A stretch of DNA of 64,000 nt from Pseudoips prasinana (Eukaryota; Arthropoda; Insecta; Lepidoptera; Nolidae), in NCBI GenBank assembly GCA_951640165.1, contig OX621242.1, positions 14,563,501 to 14,627,500 of the forward strand, in the 5' to 3' direction. The position numbers and the translations under genes are program-made. Shown here one piece after another: positions 1 to 12,293 of this stretch (position 1 is its first letter; the number at the start of each line of letters is the position of its first letter). A model generated the notes under the pieces. The model did not search any database and was not told the origin of the DNA. It saw only the letters and a program-made list of their open reading frames with translations.

Positions 1-2405
1 TAGACATTTGACACTTCATAGCAATACTGAGGGTAATTATATAATATTATTATATAATTTCAGGAGCAATGCTTTGGACGACGGCCAGTGGTCATTCAAG
101 GTATTGACTGATCTCTACCAAGCATACGAGTATCATGAGTCAACTTACTCACGACTCTAAAAAATCTAATTTAGTCTACCAAACCATATGCAAATGGAAT
201 TTTCCGGTTACCCTACTTACACTATAAATGAAACAATATAGCAGCCTCCATACATTTAATTTAATATACGCACAATTATACAAATGTTTTTACAATTGCA
301 TCAGTATATCCGGTATTTTTCGTTCACTTTAAAATGTTGCAGAAAGCTTCTTACAGCTTTATCCGAAAATATAGTACAAATGAGATTAACCCGTTAGTGT
401 AGCGAGGTGCCGAGAGAGCCCAGAGCCGATGAAATCTCCGCCGTCGCCGGGCCGTAAACGGCATATAAATTACGTTTTATGACATATTAAATTCCGCTAA
501 ACGTTAAATATGCTTTTCTCATGCTTGAAGTGTTCACGACGAGAAAAATATTAATTTCATAAGGGAACATACGGCTAATGGATACTTGCCTCGAATCTTA
601 ATTCCGTTGCGTAGGTAAGGTACCCGATTGAGAGGGATGTCTTCAAATTCCTGCAAATTGACGGCAATCTACTAAAGAATACACCAACTGTATTTGTATG
701 CCTTATTTCTAAACTAGATGAATTTAATTTATTAAAAAAAAATTAGGTTGCTAGAGAAAGCCGCAGGCTAGCTAGGGTAGGATCCTCAGTGGCGAGGATT
801 GCGTTGCCCCCTTAACACAAGATCGGTAATGCCGTGCAAGTGATCTGACCCCCATTTCGATTCCATCTTATTACATCAGCAGCCGCCTGAGCTATGGCCT
901 GAACAACATAAGGGTATTAGTCGCTTAAATTAAGCTACTGGTTGAGAGCCTTTTGCGCTAGCCAACAGCTCCTTGTTTCAATCTTTAATTTGAATATACT
1001 TTTGCTAAATGTAACAATAATAGCTTAGTAACTTGCTATTTATTATTTATTTAAGGATATTAAAAATATATGTGACGAAACAGACCGCACGGTTGGACTA
1101 CTTTAAATTATTTTGTTGCTTTAATTACTGTGTTTAAACTGTTTTTATGTATTGCATTGTGAGCTTGACAAGTACAAGTGTATGTAAATACCCAAGTACT
1201 GAATAAATTTCATCATTTCATTACCCTTATTTCTGAAAATACACATCAGACTGGAAGCTAGAACATAAGTAGCGTTATGTAGTATAAAGTAAAACTACGT
1301 AATTACCGTAGCACTTCCGAAATAATGACGTCGCTTTATGTACTTATCACTGCGTAAATATTTACTTTAATATATTCTTATTTGTGCGATATTTTTTTAA
1401 TGATTTGTTCTTTAATTTAAATATACATCATCTGATGGTAAGCGGTTCTATTAGTCTTGAATATGTCGCTTTCTAAACAAACAATTGCAATCATTAGTTT
1501 TTTAAGAAATTTTGTAAAAATAAGCCATAATTAATAAATGTTGTAATTACAAAGATGCCCTCAGCAAAAATAAAATTAATAAAAAATATTTACTACTTAA
1601 AGACAGGAGGTCTGTACTGTTGTCAGTCGGTACCAAAACAAATAAACAAAGAAAATGGCATCATACATCAATTAATAAGGACTTTACATAAACTCGACAT
1701 TACTCTAAATTTGAAAATATTTCCTTGTTACAAATAAAAACGTATGAACGTCATTTAAAGCCACAATTCACATTTACTGTTCCACGTATATTTTAATATT
1801 CGGATTACACAGTAAAGGGCGATAACACACGTGTGAATCATGGCAACGACGAATCCATTACGTTTGAACACACCCTAAAAATCTCATTAAATGTCGATCA
1901 CTGTAACACTCGTCTAGCATGTAATGTAGACTATATAATCTAATAGGTACTTTTCTCAGAAATACGTTTTTTCCATACATCGTAAACGAGAGATTTTTAC
2001 ATTGAATACGGAAAGGCAGCCTCTCGACTTGATGTTGGTACTTAACGTCTACTCAAAAATCCTTAAGATTCTATTGCTATAACAATTTTATGATGCTGCA
2101 CTTTTACTGTTATTACTTGTATTAGATGCCTACATGACAATGAATTGGTTTTATGTGTAAGAAAATTTATGGGCGTGTTCAAGACTTGAAAATTGGGAGG
2201 AAAGTTAAGGAAAATTGGCTATAAAATATTTGTCTGAACATGCGAAAACATACTGTTAACATAATGTGGCGTATCCGTTAGCCAAGTTATATAAATTTGA
2301 CCAAGCCAGAGGATGTGCAAGTGTTGGCAACCGATAGCCAAACCGTAATGTGTGTCGGAAACTCATTATTTTATACATCTGCTGTGGCTTCGGGTAATGA
2401 ACATG
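1..2405. other. AT-rich DNA without recognised gene
   Basis: No coding region or recognisable element could be supported. The segment around 745-960 is less AT-rich than its surroundings and looks like an old repeat. The stretch around 1040-1225 ends in a sequence resembling a LINE 3' end (an ACTGAATAAATTTCATC-type run), but no coding remnant supports this. Short open frames here resemble no known protein. Confidence 0.5.
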
Positions 2406-2409
2406 CCAT

Positions 2410-2545
2410 GTACAGACGCCAGGACATCAAGCTACCCCAATCTGTCAAATTTCCCCAATTGAAAGTGAACCTTAAGCTTATGTAATAAAGTTGCAAATCG
2501 ATAAAAGTGAAAGATTGGGGTAGGTGGATGTGCTGGCGTCTGTAC
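2410..2545. mobile_element. MITE-A copy 1 (foldback element)
   Basis: A 136-bp non-coding element with long terminal inverted repeats. It starts GTACAGACGCCAGGACATC and ends with the near-complement GATGTGCTGGCGTCTGTAC. The inverted match continues inward through a CTACCCCAATCTGTCAAAT-like block. The same architecture recurs at 3731-3880 and 50212-50352, so this is a dispersed non-autonomous DNA-transposon family. GTAC (or an inner TA) flanks the GACGCC core at both ends. The target duplication is therefore ambiguous and no superfamily is assigned. Confidence 0.8.
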
Positions 2546-2714
2546 CTTGCTTCTACTTGCGTTATAAGGAAGGTTGTTTGGTTGTAGAGCCAAACGTTAG
2601 CTACAATTATTACCTTATCGAATATTTGGTCAGGATGATCTACATAATATGGTCAGCAATAACAGACTCAAGTTTCCCAATTATACAGGATAAATTATAA
2701 AGAATCACTATAAT

Positions 2715-2815
2715 CATCATCATCATCATCATATCAGCCGAAAGACGTCCACTGCTGGACAAAGGCCTCCCCCAAAGATCTCCACATTTGCCGGCCTTGC
2801 GCTATCCGCAAGACA
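2715..2815 (-). mobile_element. RTE-type LINE 3' end
   Basis: On the minus strand this reads as the C-terminus of an RTE-clade ORF (a LGEAFVQQWTSFG-like peptide followed by a stop) and then a (GAT)n tail, visible here as ATCATCATCATC on the plus strand. Related tails occur at 9662, 45230 and 57840. It is severely 5'-truncated, with only about 100 bp remaining. Confidence 0.65.
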
Positions 2816-2819
2816 CTAA

Positions 2820-3725
2820 GAAACACTATACTATTATGTAAAAACTAAATGCGGGGAGAGCGGTTGTAATGTTGAAAGGGTAATAAGTACATCTAGGACA
2901 TATCTAGGACACTTCGATTGTGCCAAGTGGTCGCCGTTGGCTAACTTAGGAATACGCATGTGGCGGTAAGAAGGAATTATTATAAAAATACACCACCTAA
3001 GTACGGGTACTCTGAACGTTCATCATTCTATTGAAATTTGTATTAATAGAATATTTATTTATTGTTAGAAGGACTTACAGCTATATTAGTTATATACATT
3101 ATTAAAAATATATAAGGTCGGCGGTACGGCAAGAGACAAATTAAATCAAATTATATTAGAGATATGTTGAAGATGAGATACTTTACATATATTATATAAG
3201 TATTTTTTACATTCCATTGACGGTTGGCCTATGGTGCTTTCACTGCTTTACCAGTCGATATAAGTGTAATTATTATTTTCATATACAATATTGGTTTATA
3301 TTAACGACATTAGCATCATAGACGCCCACTATCCTAATGCTAAACATCTCAAAGAGCCTTGGTCTTTATTACCTCACTCCAGTAATCAGATACGACGGGA
3401 ATCCGAAACAAGCGAGATATAAAGCAGGACGGGTTACTTTTTACGTGCTCTGTGAGACACGAGAGATTAACACTGCCATCACTATTACTGAGAATATCTC
3501 GAGCCAAAAAAAAAACAATTACCCTCTATGATACTACTCGGAATTTAAACTCAGTACCTCTATTTACGGTGCCTGCCGAGAATATGAGATCTGCGAATGA
3601 TTGTTGAAAATAATTAACCAAACCCTTCCACGTAATGCCGTATGTCTGTACTAGTATTTAAATAAATAGGGGCGCTAATAATTTAGTGCCTACACAGTGT
3701 TCTGTTGCTGATCATATTATAAATA
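2820..3725. other. No recognised feature
   Basis: AT-rich sequence with no supported gene, repeat or RNA. Confidence 0.45.
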
Positions 3726-3730
3726 CATAT

Positions 3731-3880
3731 GTACAGACGCCAGCACATCATGCTACCCCAATCTGTCAAATTTCCCCAATTGAAAGTGAACGTTATGCTT
3801 TTGTAATAAAGTTGATGATGATGAAAATCTATCAAAGAAATTTGACAGATCGGGGTAGCTGGATGTGCTGGCGTCTGTAC
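3731..3880. mobile_element. MITE-A copy 2
   Basis: A 150-bp foldback element of the MITE-A family. It is bounded by GTACAGACGCCAGCACATC and its complement, with the inner inverted block CTACCCCAATCTGTCAAATTT. The centre carries a short TTGATGATGATG-like stretch absent from copy 1. It is non-coding and lies about 150 bp upstream of LINE-1. Confidence 0.85.
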
Positions 3881-4027
3881 AATATGTAATTCTATAAATT
3901 AATTATCTGTCTCTCTAGTGTTACAAAGCTCGTTTTTTTCCCGCAAATAATGAAATTCTCCAGCCGCTAGCCGTACCAAATAGTGATTTCTTTCACAAAA
4001 ATAACAACCAATAGATATTAGTAGTAG

Positions 4028-4057
4028 TGGTCCCGGGTATGATGGTCCCGGGTATGA
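4028..4057 (+). repeat. Two tandem 15-bp units at LINE-1 5' edge
   Basis: The unit TGGTCCCGGGTATGA is present twice in succession without mismatch. It sits at the presumed start of LINE-1. Tandem 5' motifs occur in several LINE families as promoter-associated repeats, so this may mark the true 5' end. Confidence 0.75.
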
Positions 4058-4471
4058 CCTTAAACTGCCTCTATCGGGGGCTCTAGAATCTTAGGATTCA
4101 TCAGAGGCCTACGATAGCATAGTTACTATCAGTACAGGATAGTAACTTAGAGCGGCGGCGGAAGAGTAGGCATAATTATGCATACCAACGGCGGCGCTCA
4201 CAGGCCGAGTTAGCTGGCTTACTGTACGCTCACCGAGACGCAGGGGACGAGCACAAGTGAGCTATTTAGTCCGAGGGAGCATACCTGAAACAAAACCCCG
4301 ATCCAAGGTGTTATCCGACCCGTGCTGAGGGATCCTTGGCCAGAGGGTATTCTGGTCGATAACGGAGGGTGTCTATGTTGGCGGTCATAGGACACAGCAT
4401 GGATCCGCCTTACCCCCGTATAGGGCTCTGCGAGGGTGGACCGTTTAGTCCCTAATACTCGTGGGAACGCA

Positions 4472-7400
4472 ATGGTTATAATTCATTTTAATCGTTCAAA
4501 TGGCGGCGACGTGGTCCGCCACCCGTCACGTCTCCTTTCCCGGAGAGGCGAAAAGTGGCCAACGGAGAGCCGTTTTGCTACGTTGAATGTGGGAGGAGGA
4601 ATAGAAGGTAAGATGGACGAAGTATGTCAGCTGATGAGTGAAAAGCGGATCGATGTGTTGTGTGTGAATGAGACGAAGCGGAAAGGGTGTGATACTACAA
4701 CACACGGACAATACACGGCATATTGGTCTGGAGTACCGAACACCACCAGAGGTTGCCAAGGTGTGGGTCTCATTCTTTCCACAAGTATGTCTGAGTGTGT
4801 GACTGAGTTCGAATGCGTGAATGCAAGAGTAATGTGGTTGAGAATGAAAGTTGGTATGACCCGTATCTTCCTAGTAGGAGTGTACGCTCCTGTAGATATG
4901 GGTGCAGTTGTAATACAGCGAGAACAAGAGGAAAGAAAGGCATTCTGGGAGACCCTGAGAGATGTGTTGCGGTTAAGTCAGTATAATGAAAGAGTAATAA
5001 TGTTAGGTGATTTTAATGGATGGGTTGGGGTAAAACGTGATGGTTTTGAAAGAGTACTAGGTCAATTCGGTGACGAAAGTGAGAATGAGAATGGGTACAG
5101 TCTGCTTGAGATATGTTTGGAATGGGGTCTTTGTGTTACAAATACTATGTTTGAACATAAAAGAATCCATACGTTTACACGAGAGAGGAAAAATGTGAGA
5201 AAGAGTATGATTGACTTCGTGATTGTAGATGAAAGACTGAGAAAGAATGTTCTAGACACAAGAGTCTATCGTGGGACCGCAATCCATACAGACCACTTTC
5301 TGGTAATGAGCCGAATAAGTGGTCTATTCAAAGGATGGCGCCACCGAATCCCTGAGACTAAAAGTGTACTTGAGAGAATAAAAGTAGAGGAACTGCAAGA
5401 GGAAGAAGTGGCAGATGAGTACAAAAGTAAGTTGGTTGAGAAGTTTGAGGGATCTGAAGACATAAGAGAAGTAGAAGAGCTATGGAAGGTAGTCAAAGAA
5501 GGTGTGGTGAGTGTAGCTGGTGAAGTATGTGGTGTAATAAAGAGACGAAGAGGAAGAAAGATGAAGAATATTTGGTGGGATAAAAGTGTACAAAAAGTTG
5601 TATGTGAAAAGAAGAAAGCGTGGTTAGACTGGCTAGCCACCAGAGCAAACGAACGAATGCATAAGGCGACGAATGAGGATATAGAAAGGGCCTGGAATGA
5701 TTATAGGAAAATGAAAGGAATTGTAAAGGATGTGGTGAATGAAAAGAAAAATGAACAAAAGGATAATTTTGATAGAAGGTTGTCTAAGGATTTTCAGACG
5801 AACATTAAGTTTTTCTGGAAATCCGTTAGATCAGTAAGAGGCATAACTCAAACCTCAGAACTGAAATCCATACGAGACCAAGATGGAAATATAGTGAAAG
5901 GGGAAGAATGCGTGTTAAAACGTTGGAAGGAGTATTTTGAAAGTTTGTATGAAAGAGGTGTAACAGAGAGTGAACGTAGTTCACTAAGTATAGACAAGAA
6001 CAAATGTAAAGATGACATTGGTATGGATGAGATTGTGAAAGCTATTAAGGGTATGAAATCAGGTAAGTCACCAGGGTATGACAGGATAACTTCCGAGATG
6101 CTGAAGGCTGGACATGGCGTCATAGCGAGTCAGCTGTGCAGCCTATTCAATTTATGCTATACCACCGGCCAAGTGCCAAGTGATTGGTGCAAGGCTGTCA
6201 TCGTACCTCTTTACAAAGGGAAAGGCTCACGGCAAGACTGTAAAAACTATAGGGGCATTAGTCTACTCAGCGTCGTTGGTAAGTTGTATGCAAAAGTATT
6301 GGTTGAAAGAGTTGTGAAAGAAACCGATGCGAAAATATGGGATGCACAGGCAGGTTTTCGGAAAGGAATGGGATGCACGGATCAGGTCTTTTCTCTGCGA
6401 AGCATAGTAGAGAAGTTTTTGGGCAAAAACCAAAAGGTTTACTGTGCCTTCGTAGACTTAGAAAAGGCCTACGATAGAGTGTTGAGGAGTGAACTATGGT
6501 CGGTACTGTCCATGTATGGGTTGAACGACAACCTTGTTCAAGCACTAAAATCTCTTTATAGGGATTCCAGAGCTTGCGTGAGGATTAACGGGTCATACAC
6601 CGAGTGGTTTAGCATCCAAAAGGGTGTTAGACAGGGATGTGTAGCGTCACCGTGGTTGTTTAACCTATTCATGGATAGCTGTTTAAAAGATTTGAAAGAA
6701 AGTGAATGCGGTGTAAGGATGAATGAGTTACTCATCAAATGTCTGCTGTACGCTGATGATCAAGTTCTACTTGCATCATCTGCGGACGAGTTGCAGGTGA
6801 TGGTAACAAATATGCATGAAGCTTTTGAAAGGAAAGGGATGAAAATGAATGTAGGTAAGACGAAAGTAATGGTATTTGAGAGGGATGAATACACGACAAC
6901 GTGTGATATTGTGATTGGAGGAGAGAAAGTCGAACAGGTGAATGAGTTTGTATATTTGGGAACTTTGTTTACGAGAGATGGGAAATATGAAAAAGATATT
7001 GTTAGAAGAGTAAATGCGGGGAATAGAGTGAATGGGGCACTACACGCCTTTATGAGTAGCCGGCAAGTATCAAAGAAGGCTCGACTAGCCGTGCACGATG
7101 GAGTGTTAGTGCCAACTTTAATGTATGGAAGTGAAAGTTGGGTATGGCAGAAAAAGAATGAAAGTAAAATAAATGCAGTGGAAATGAGAGCTCTGAGAAG
7201 TATGTGTGGTGTGACTTTGAGAGACAGAATTCGAAATACTGATGTAAGAGAGCGTTGTGGTGTGAAAGAGGATGTAGTCACAAAGATTGAAAAAGGCATG
7301 CTGAGATGGTTTGGCCATTTAGAAAGGATGAATGAAAGAAGATTGACAAAAGAAGTATACCTGGCCTGTGTGAATGGGACAACCGGAAGGGGAAGACCAC

Positions 7401-7579
7401 GTCGAACATTCTCTGACCAAATTGGAGATGTTCTCAAGAAAGGGCAGGTCAGAAGTACCCTAAACCGGCGAGCATGTATGAAGAATATAATGTCAGTAAT
7501 CGAGGCAAAAGAAGTATGCAAAGATCGTGACAAATGGAAATCCGTTGTCTCTGCCTACCCCTCTGGGAAACAGGCGTGA
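4472..7579 (+). CDS. LINE-1 endonuclease/reverse transcriptase (ORF2-like), intact
   Basis: Encodes about 1035 aa from the ATG at 4472. The open frame reaches back only to a GTG at 4436, just after an in-frame stop at 4421, so 4472 is the first ATG. The N-terminal third is an APE-type endonuclease: RFATLNVGG with the Asn, VNETK with the catalytic Glu, [13 protein letters not shown] and a closing HTDHF. The middle is a reverse transcriptase with [63 protein letters not shown] and the catalytic YADD at 6749-6760. The C-terminus has RWFGHLERM and an RGRPRR stretch, then a Cys-containing tail ending SAYPSGKQA. There are no internal stops, so the copy may be young. It would nick target DNA and copy its own RNA by target-primed reverse transcription. 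Whether it is active cannot be told from sequence. Confidence 0.93.
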   Translation: MVIIHFNRSNGGDVVRHPSRLLSRRGEKWPTESRFATLNVGGGIEGKMDEVCQLMSEKRIDVLCVNETKRKGCDTTTHGQYTAYWSGVPNTTRGCQGVGLILSTSMSECVTEFECVNARVMWLRMKVGMTRIFLVGVYAPVDMGAVVIQREQEERKAFWETLRDVLRLSQYNERVIMLGDFNGWVGVKRDGFERVLGQFGDESENENGYSLLEICLEWGLCVTNTMFEHKRIHTFTRERKNVRKSMIDFVIVDERLRKNVLDTRVYRGTAIHTDHFLVMSRISGLFKGWRHRIPETKSVLERIKVEELQEEEVADEYKSKLVEKFEGSEDIREVEELWKVVKEGVVSVAGEVCGVIKRRRGRKMKNIWWDKSVQKVVCEKKKAWLDWLATRANERMHKATNEDIERAWNDYRKMKGIVKDVVNEKKNEQKDNFDRRLSKDFQTNIKFFWKSVRSVRGITQTSELKSIRDQDGNIVKGEECVLKRWKEYFESLYERGVTESERSSLSIDKNKCKDDIGMDEIVKAIKGMKSGKSPGYDRITSEMLKAGHGVIASQLCSLFNLCYTTGQVPSDWCKAVIVPLYKGKGSRQDCKNYRGISLLSVVGKLYAKVLVERVVKETDAKIWDAQAGFRKGMGCTDQVFSLRSIVEKFLGKNQKVYCAFVDLEKAYDRVLRSELWSVLSMYGLNDNLVQALKSLYRDSRACVRINGSYTEWFSIQKGVRQGCVASPWLFNLFMDSCLKDLKESECGVRMNELLIKCLLYADDQVLLASSADELQVMVTNMHEAFERKGMKMNVGKTKVMVFERDEYTTTCDIVIGGEKVEQVNEFVYLGTLFTRDGKYEKDIVRRVNAGNRVNGALHAFMSSRQVSKKARLAVHDGVLVPTLMYGSESWVWQKKNESKINAVEMRALRSMCGVTLRDRIRNTDVRERCGVKEDVVTKIEKGMLRWFGHLERMNERRLTKEVYLACVNGTTGRGRPRRTFSDQIGDVLKKGQVRSTLNRRACMKNIMSVIEAKEVCKDRDKWKSVVSAYPSGKQA

Positions 7580-7756
7580 GTCTATGTAGATATTAGTCTG
7601 GAAGCTGGTAGCGGAGAATATGTAAAACTTTCGGTAGCACCAGTTACCACCTATCCTCTAGCATTTAGAATAGCCATCTCATCTGGAAATGAGGGTATTA
7701 TTTGCGTTTACCTATTTTAACTCATGCATTATTATAATATGTGCTATGTGGTTAAA

Positions 7757-7870
7757 TAATAATAATATCCTAGGAAATTATTCGCACACGGACATCTGAT
7801 CCCAAACTAAGCATAGCCTGGACTATGGAAACCAGATAACTAATATACTACATTTTATATACTTCTTTAA
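7757..7870 (-). mobile_element. SINE2 tail fragment
   Basis: Only the 3' half of SINE2 remains, read on the minus strand. It includes the conserved ATCTGATCCCAAACTAAGC and TATGGAAACCAGATAACT blocks (plus-strand reading) and AAT-repeat tail units at the plus-strand left edge. The tRNA-like head is missing. Confidence 0.7.
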
Positions 7871-7984
7871 AAAGATATTGTGTGAATTGTACAAAATATG
7901 ACGATAAATGTCAAATAAGTAGGAAAAAATCTACTATCTACGAGCTATTCCGGCGTGTACTGCCATAACCGCTAGAGGTACACA

Positions 7985-8094
7985 CCCTACTAATATTATA
8001 AATGCGAAAGTTTGTGAGTATCTATGGATGTATGTTTGTTACTCTTTTCCGTCAAAACTACTTTAACGCGGGTGAAACCGCGGGGCATAGCTAG
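7985..8094 (+). mobile_element. Short non-autonomous Helitron-like element
   Basis: Contains the CTAATATTATAAATGCGAAA start-type block. A 3' hairpin CGCGGGTGAAACCGCG follows, and after about 8 bases the terminus CTAG, followed by T. A subterminal hairpin plus CTRR inserted before T is the Helitron 3' signature. It is about 110 bp and non-coding. The 5' end is not sharply defined. Confidence 0.65.
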
Positions 8095-8229
8095 TATGTA
8101 CATATACTTATATAGATAATTACACTAGTCTCCGTGGACATCGGCCGCCTTAACCTATATTTGACCTTTTATTTATCATACTCGAATATTTGCGGGTTTG
8201 GAAGCAGAATCTAGGAAAGTCAAAACTGG

Positions 8230-8514
8230 ACATTGAATATTTTTTTTAAAGGATACTTGGTGCGTGATCTACAATCGATATGGAAACCAAAAAATATAGT
8301 CTTTAGAATTTTTGTCTGTTTGTCTGTATGTATGTCCGGGCTGAAATCAAAAAGCACTGCATGGATTTACTTAAAATTTTGCATGAATATTACTAAGAGG
8401 TCGGGTCAACATATAGGTTACATTTTATCACGCTATCATCTACGGGGGAGGAGCTGTGATAATTTATAAAATTTAACGCGGATAAAACCGCGGGGCACAG
8501 CTAGTATTTATTAC
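8230..8514 (+). mobile_element. Non-autonomous Helitron-like element
   Basis: The 3' end is CGCGGATAAAACCGCG (hairpin) followed shortly by CTAG and a T, as in the copy ending at 8094, but the interior is longer. It includes a TTTGTCTGTTTGTCTGTATG run. The 5' boundary is estimated. The 78-aa open frame inside resembles nothing and is not considered a gene. Confidence 0.6.
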
Positions 8515-9490
8515 AGTCCTAAATATACTTTATTTTTAAAGCAATGATATTATAGTTATAAAGCGAAGGGACGTTTAAATGCCTACGTATCTAACTACGG
8601 GCCGTAACAAAAGTGGCTATAATTTTTCAGGGTAGTAACAATGACCGTAATAATTTTGCGGAGGGGCGTCGCTTCAATGTTTTGAACTGTTAAGATAATG
8701 CCTCGGGCGCCCGAAACTTGAACAGCTACTTGCGATGCAAAACCAGGTAGTCACTACCCACGAAACCTTTACAGGTAAAGCCATATTTCAAGATACTCGT
8801 TGCGAGCAGTTTTATTTTCGTCTGCGTCATCGGTATAGGGAAGATGAAAATCCGAGAAAATCCTTCAGGGACGCCGACATTAGCATATTTATTAGTATCA
8901 TCCGAACCGCGTCCGTGCCACGCTACGGATCTCTTATCAATAATGAGTTACGCGAAATTACAATAATATTGACTTATGGTTACTATTAAAACTGGCATGG
9001 TACGTAAATAAAAGCTTATTATAAAAGAAATACGGCTTATAAAGGAATAAATTATGCACATAACTCCGCATACGCTTAGGTATGCACTATAATATGTCCT
9101 GCGAAAATAATTAGTTTTCTTTTAAACTGGAAGCTTAGGCTAAAACGTAAGATAAAATTTATTTAACAATCATGTAAACAATAATTTGGGGTTACATAAA
9201 ACCTTTATTTCTGGAAAGCGTACAAATAGGTACTAATTTCTTTTACGATATTATTGCGATAGCGAAATGTCATTAAATGTCGAATTCAATAAAAATAAAA
9301 CACATTAAGTATATATATACATAGCATAGTCGCGTACATTGTAAAACTACAAAATAAATCGTAAAATTATTCAAATATTAGATAACTTTTCACGACCGCT
9401 GCGTCGCCGTGTCTCAGTTAGATTTGATCCTCGCACGAAACAAATATTTGTGTTTACAAATATGTTGTATATTTACAAAAAAAAATGAAT
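8515..9490. other. No recognised feature
   Basis: Mixed AT-rich DNA. The interval 8740-8940 is somewhat CpG-richer with a short open frame of 84 codons, but it has no recognisable motif, so no gene is called. Confidence 0.45.
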
Positions 9491-9511
9491 AAAAAGTTAT
9501 TGCTATCCGTC

Positions 9512-9640
9512 GTCTAGTACCCATAGTTTGTACAATGGGTACTAGACAATAGTGTTTAGTTAGGGTAAGATAGCGTTTTCACTACTTGTCACACAGCGCC
9601 ATCTGTCCCCAACTAAGCAATGCTTGTATGTAAATATGTT
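9512..9640. repeat. Fused SINE1 tail fragments with a perfect hairpin
   Basis: 9512-9523 (GTCTAGTACCCA) and 9536-9547 are exact reverse complements with a 12-nt loop. The stem is the SINE1 tail motif meeting itself in the opposite orientation. Downstream, CTGTCCCCAACTAAGC is the SINE1 tail on the minus strand. It is probably the remnant of two tail-to-tail insertions or a foldback rearrangement. Confidence 0.55.
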
Positions 9641-9661
9641 TATTCTATTCTTCTAAGAGAG

Positions 9662-9855
9662 ACAAGTAGCATCATCATTATCATCATCACCATCATATCA
9701 GCCGAAAACCGCCCACTGCTGGCAAAGGCCTCACCCAAAGATCTCCACAATTGCCGGTCTTGCGCTATTCGTAAGACCAGTAATTTTAGAAGTAGCTCCA
9801 TCTAATCCCGTGAGGGGTGTATCTTTGGGGGAGGCCTTCGTCCAGCAAAGGGCGT
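9662..9855. repeat. Two RTE tails in opposite orientation
   Basis: The left part (about 9662-9735) matches the minus-strand RTE C-terminal/(GAT)n tail seen at 2715. The right part (about 9815-9855) carries the same RTE C-terminal coding block on the plus strand (CTTTGGGGGAGGCCTT). They are two 5'-truncated fragments or one inverted duplication, and neither is coding. Confidence 0.5.
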
Positions 9856-9859
9856 TTTT

Positions 9860-12055
9860 TCATTCCATTGTAAAATTAACTACAGTACCTAAAATCTAAT
9901 ATAATTACCTATAACATTTGTCTATGATAAAAAATATGTTAATGAGTTTAATCTAATCCGTTATTATTTATTATGGAATCAGACAGCCATATACAATAAC
10001 TTAAAATACAATTTTGCGATGCTTAAAAGCTTATAAATAAGCGGTTCATAAACTATAGTATGTTAATAAATACAAAACTTGGAGTATACACATTCTGTAA
10101 AATTCAAAACAGAGAGATAAATAAAAAAAGAAAATATTAAAAGAAAAGAAGATTGAAATAAAAGAAGATAGATTAATTTACTATTTTATTTGATTTTAAA
10201 AGCAGTCATACAATATATCTCAATATCCTTAAATGTATCATTGTACACATCAATGCTTCGTTTAAAGAAATTATTTTTAATATAAACAGTTTTGTATAGG
10301 GGTATGATACAATGTTTTTTATCGTCATTCAGTTCTAGGCAGTTTTTAGCTATTTTTGAAGTTATACTTCTTTTGGCGCGATGGAGAAAAATGATGAGAG
10401 TGAATTTTTACGATGCGCGCGCACACCGACACCAAAAAATTTAACAGCATGAAGTTAGTTCTAGGTGGTATGAAAATTGATAACTATGTTCAAGTTGTAT
10501 ATTAAGAAGTATAACTTCTAACGCGTGTACATAAGTACACACAAGTTTTTTTTTAGAGAATGATGTGTCCTTTATAGATATTTTAATTCTATCTTAGAAT
10601 AAAGGGTCATACATAACTACTCTCTTGGTCATAAAGTTGTCTTGGCACTATGCAGACAAAGACGGTTATTATCACGGCGCCTGTTGCGTTTGACTTTATC
10701 TGGTAGCCGAGGAAATATATGGTTATATACATACATGTAATTTTAATACTTTGTGTAGTTAACGACTTTATTTATAATGAGGACGTTAATCGAAAAATTA
10801 TTAATAGAAAAATCCGATTACTTTTCAAGGTTATTTACTTATAGCCAGCTATAGTAAACGTTAATTAATGGCAATGTTAAGTATCTAGATAACGCTCAAT
10901 CCATAAATTAGCGACTACCTAAATATGTATAGTTTCTAAGCATCTTTGATTATTAGTTTTAAAACTAAAGAATTAGGCTTAAATTTGCTAAAAATAAAAT
11001 AATTATATTACTAATTAAAGCCCAAACTTTTAATTGTCTATTATATCTAATCTTACCAATATACGTGCAAAATAATTACTAAATTTTTCTATTGCTTGCA
11101 TGTTATAGTTAATGTGGCTTTTGATAGAGAACGAAATATATGTTTTTTTTATGAACATTCAAGCTGTCCATAGCACTTAAGCTATCGTTTCCGATTATAT
11201 TCATAATTTTAGAATTTACTTAACAATTAAAGAATTTCTGAAGACAAGGTAAACGTTAAATCTAAATCTCCATACTAGTATATCCCTGTTTCAAATTAAA
11301 CTCAGATTCATTTAGTTATTCAGATATAAAGAGGCAACAAACAAACCCATTATAAAACACAGATACAGCAAAGACCTAGAAACAATAATTTTCAAAGATA
11401 AGAATGATTTATTACTTAAGTACGGCAACTATAATCGTCTTAAGAGACATAAGTCTCTTTTACGTAGGTAGTACAAACAAACCTTCGCACGGGACGGAGA
11501 ACATCCTCTTATAAAATATGAGAGCGGCATTACTAAATAATTTGCATTCGCTAGTACAATGTGTGACATTGTGCCGGTCTTAACAGAGACATGTACTTAG
11601 TAATAAGCAGTTGAGATCGAAACCGTGTCTCCGGACTCGAGGTACATAAAACTCTGGAAGCAGATGCATTATTTTACATTGCACTAACATATGTGCAATC
11701 TCAATCAATTATACTCATACAGAATTTATAAGCTAACGATATGTAAATATCAATATTCCGCAGGCTTATAGTATTCTGAAAGCTGTACCATAATCTCTTC
11801 GGTGCACCGTATCCATTGTTCAATTAAATATTTTACATTACCACGTCGCAAATAATTTTATCAGTTCCAATGCACATATCATGGTTTACGCACTGAATAA
11901 ATTTTGTTGATTCGTTTATTTTGTTCTGTGGGAATATCCGCAGAGGAAAATCTGCATACAACTTACATAACTGGTGCAAAGTGAATTTTATATTAGACTT
12001 GTGTCGTTATTCAATTTGATGTAATAATATCTATTGATATAATCACGTAAACAAA
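9860..12055. other. AT-rich DNA; only MITE-B recognised
   Basis: No gene seen. Apart from the small inverted-repeat element at 10358-10518, this is featureless AT-rich sequence with A-rich runs near 10080-10170. Confidence 0.45.
10358..10518. mobile_element. MITE-B, 161 bp with 15-bp inverted repeats
   Basis: The ends GAAGTTATACTTCTT (10358-10372) and AAGAAGTATAACTTC (10504-10518) are exact reverse complements. The interior has a GATGCGCGCGCACACCGACA block. A related fragment (GGCGCGAT with TGCGTCCGGTGCGCG) may exist near 20330-20390. It is non-coding. No clear target duplication was identified. Confidence 0.6.
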
Positions 12056-12061
12056 CGTCTT

Positions 12062-12293
12062 AGTTGGTAGTGATCCTGCCTACGAAGCTGGTGGTCCTGG
12101 GTTCGAATCCCGGTGAGTGCAAATATTTGTGTGATGAGCACGAATATTTGTTTCTGAGTCATGGATGTTTTCTATGTATATAAGTATTTATCTATCTATA
12201 TAAGTATGTATATCGTCGCCTGGTACCCATAGTACAAGCTTTGCTTAGTTTGGGGCTAGGATGATCTGTGTGACATTGTCCCCAGATATTATT
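12062..12293 (+). mobile_element. SINE1 copy (slightly 5'-truncated)
   Basis: A tRNA-derived SINE. A-box-like TTAGTTGGTAGTG and B-box GGTTCGAATCC form the head. The body has GTGATGAGCACGAATATTTG, a TATATAAGTATTTATC stretch, and the tail AGCTTTGCTTAGTTTGGGG, GATGATCTGTGTGACATTG, ending in ATT repeats. Other copies are at 20736, 43611, 44691 and 45408. Confidence 0.85.

Larger units (their letters stand above)
4028..7720 (+). mobile_element. LINE-1: near-full-length APE-type LINE, RTE-like
   Basis: About 3.7 kb. It has a GC-richer 5' leader of about 440 bp (4028-4470), one long open frame, and a short 3' UTR of about 140 bp that fades into AT-rich DNA near 7720. The leader opens with two tandem 15-bp units, as expected if the true 5' end is close. 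A single endonuclease plus reverse-transcriptase ORF with a compact 3' UTR resembles RTE-clade organisation, but the clade is inferred from layout and peptide style only. I could not define a target-site duplication. The exact ends are uncertain by tens of bases. Confidence 0.8.

Noticed and set aside
3686..3889. 67-codon open frame
   Set aside because: It is a translation through the MITE-A inverted repeats.
6760..7533. 257-codon minus-strand open frame
   Set aside because: It lies antisense to the LINE-1 coding frame. Low-complexity Ser/Phe/Thr-rich translation is the expected shadow of that ORF.
8735..8989. 84-codon open frame in a CpG-richer patch
   Set aside because: No motif, splice context or similarity recognised; it could be chance.
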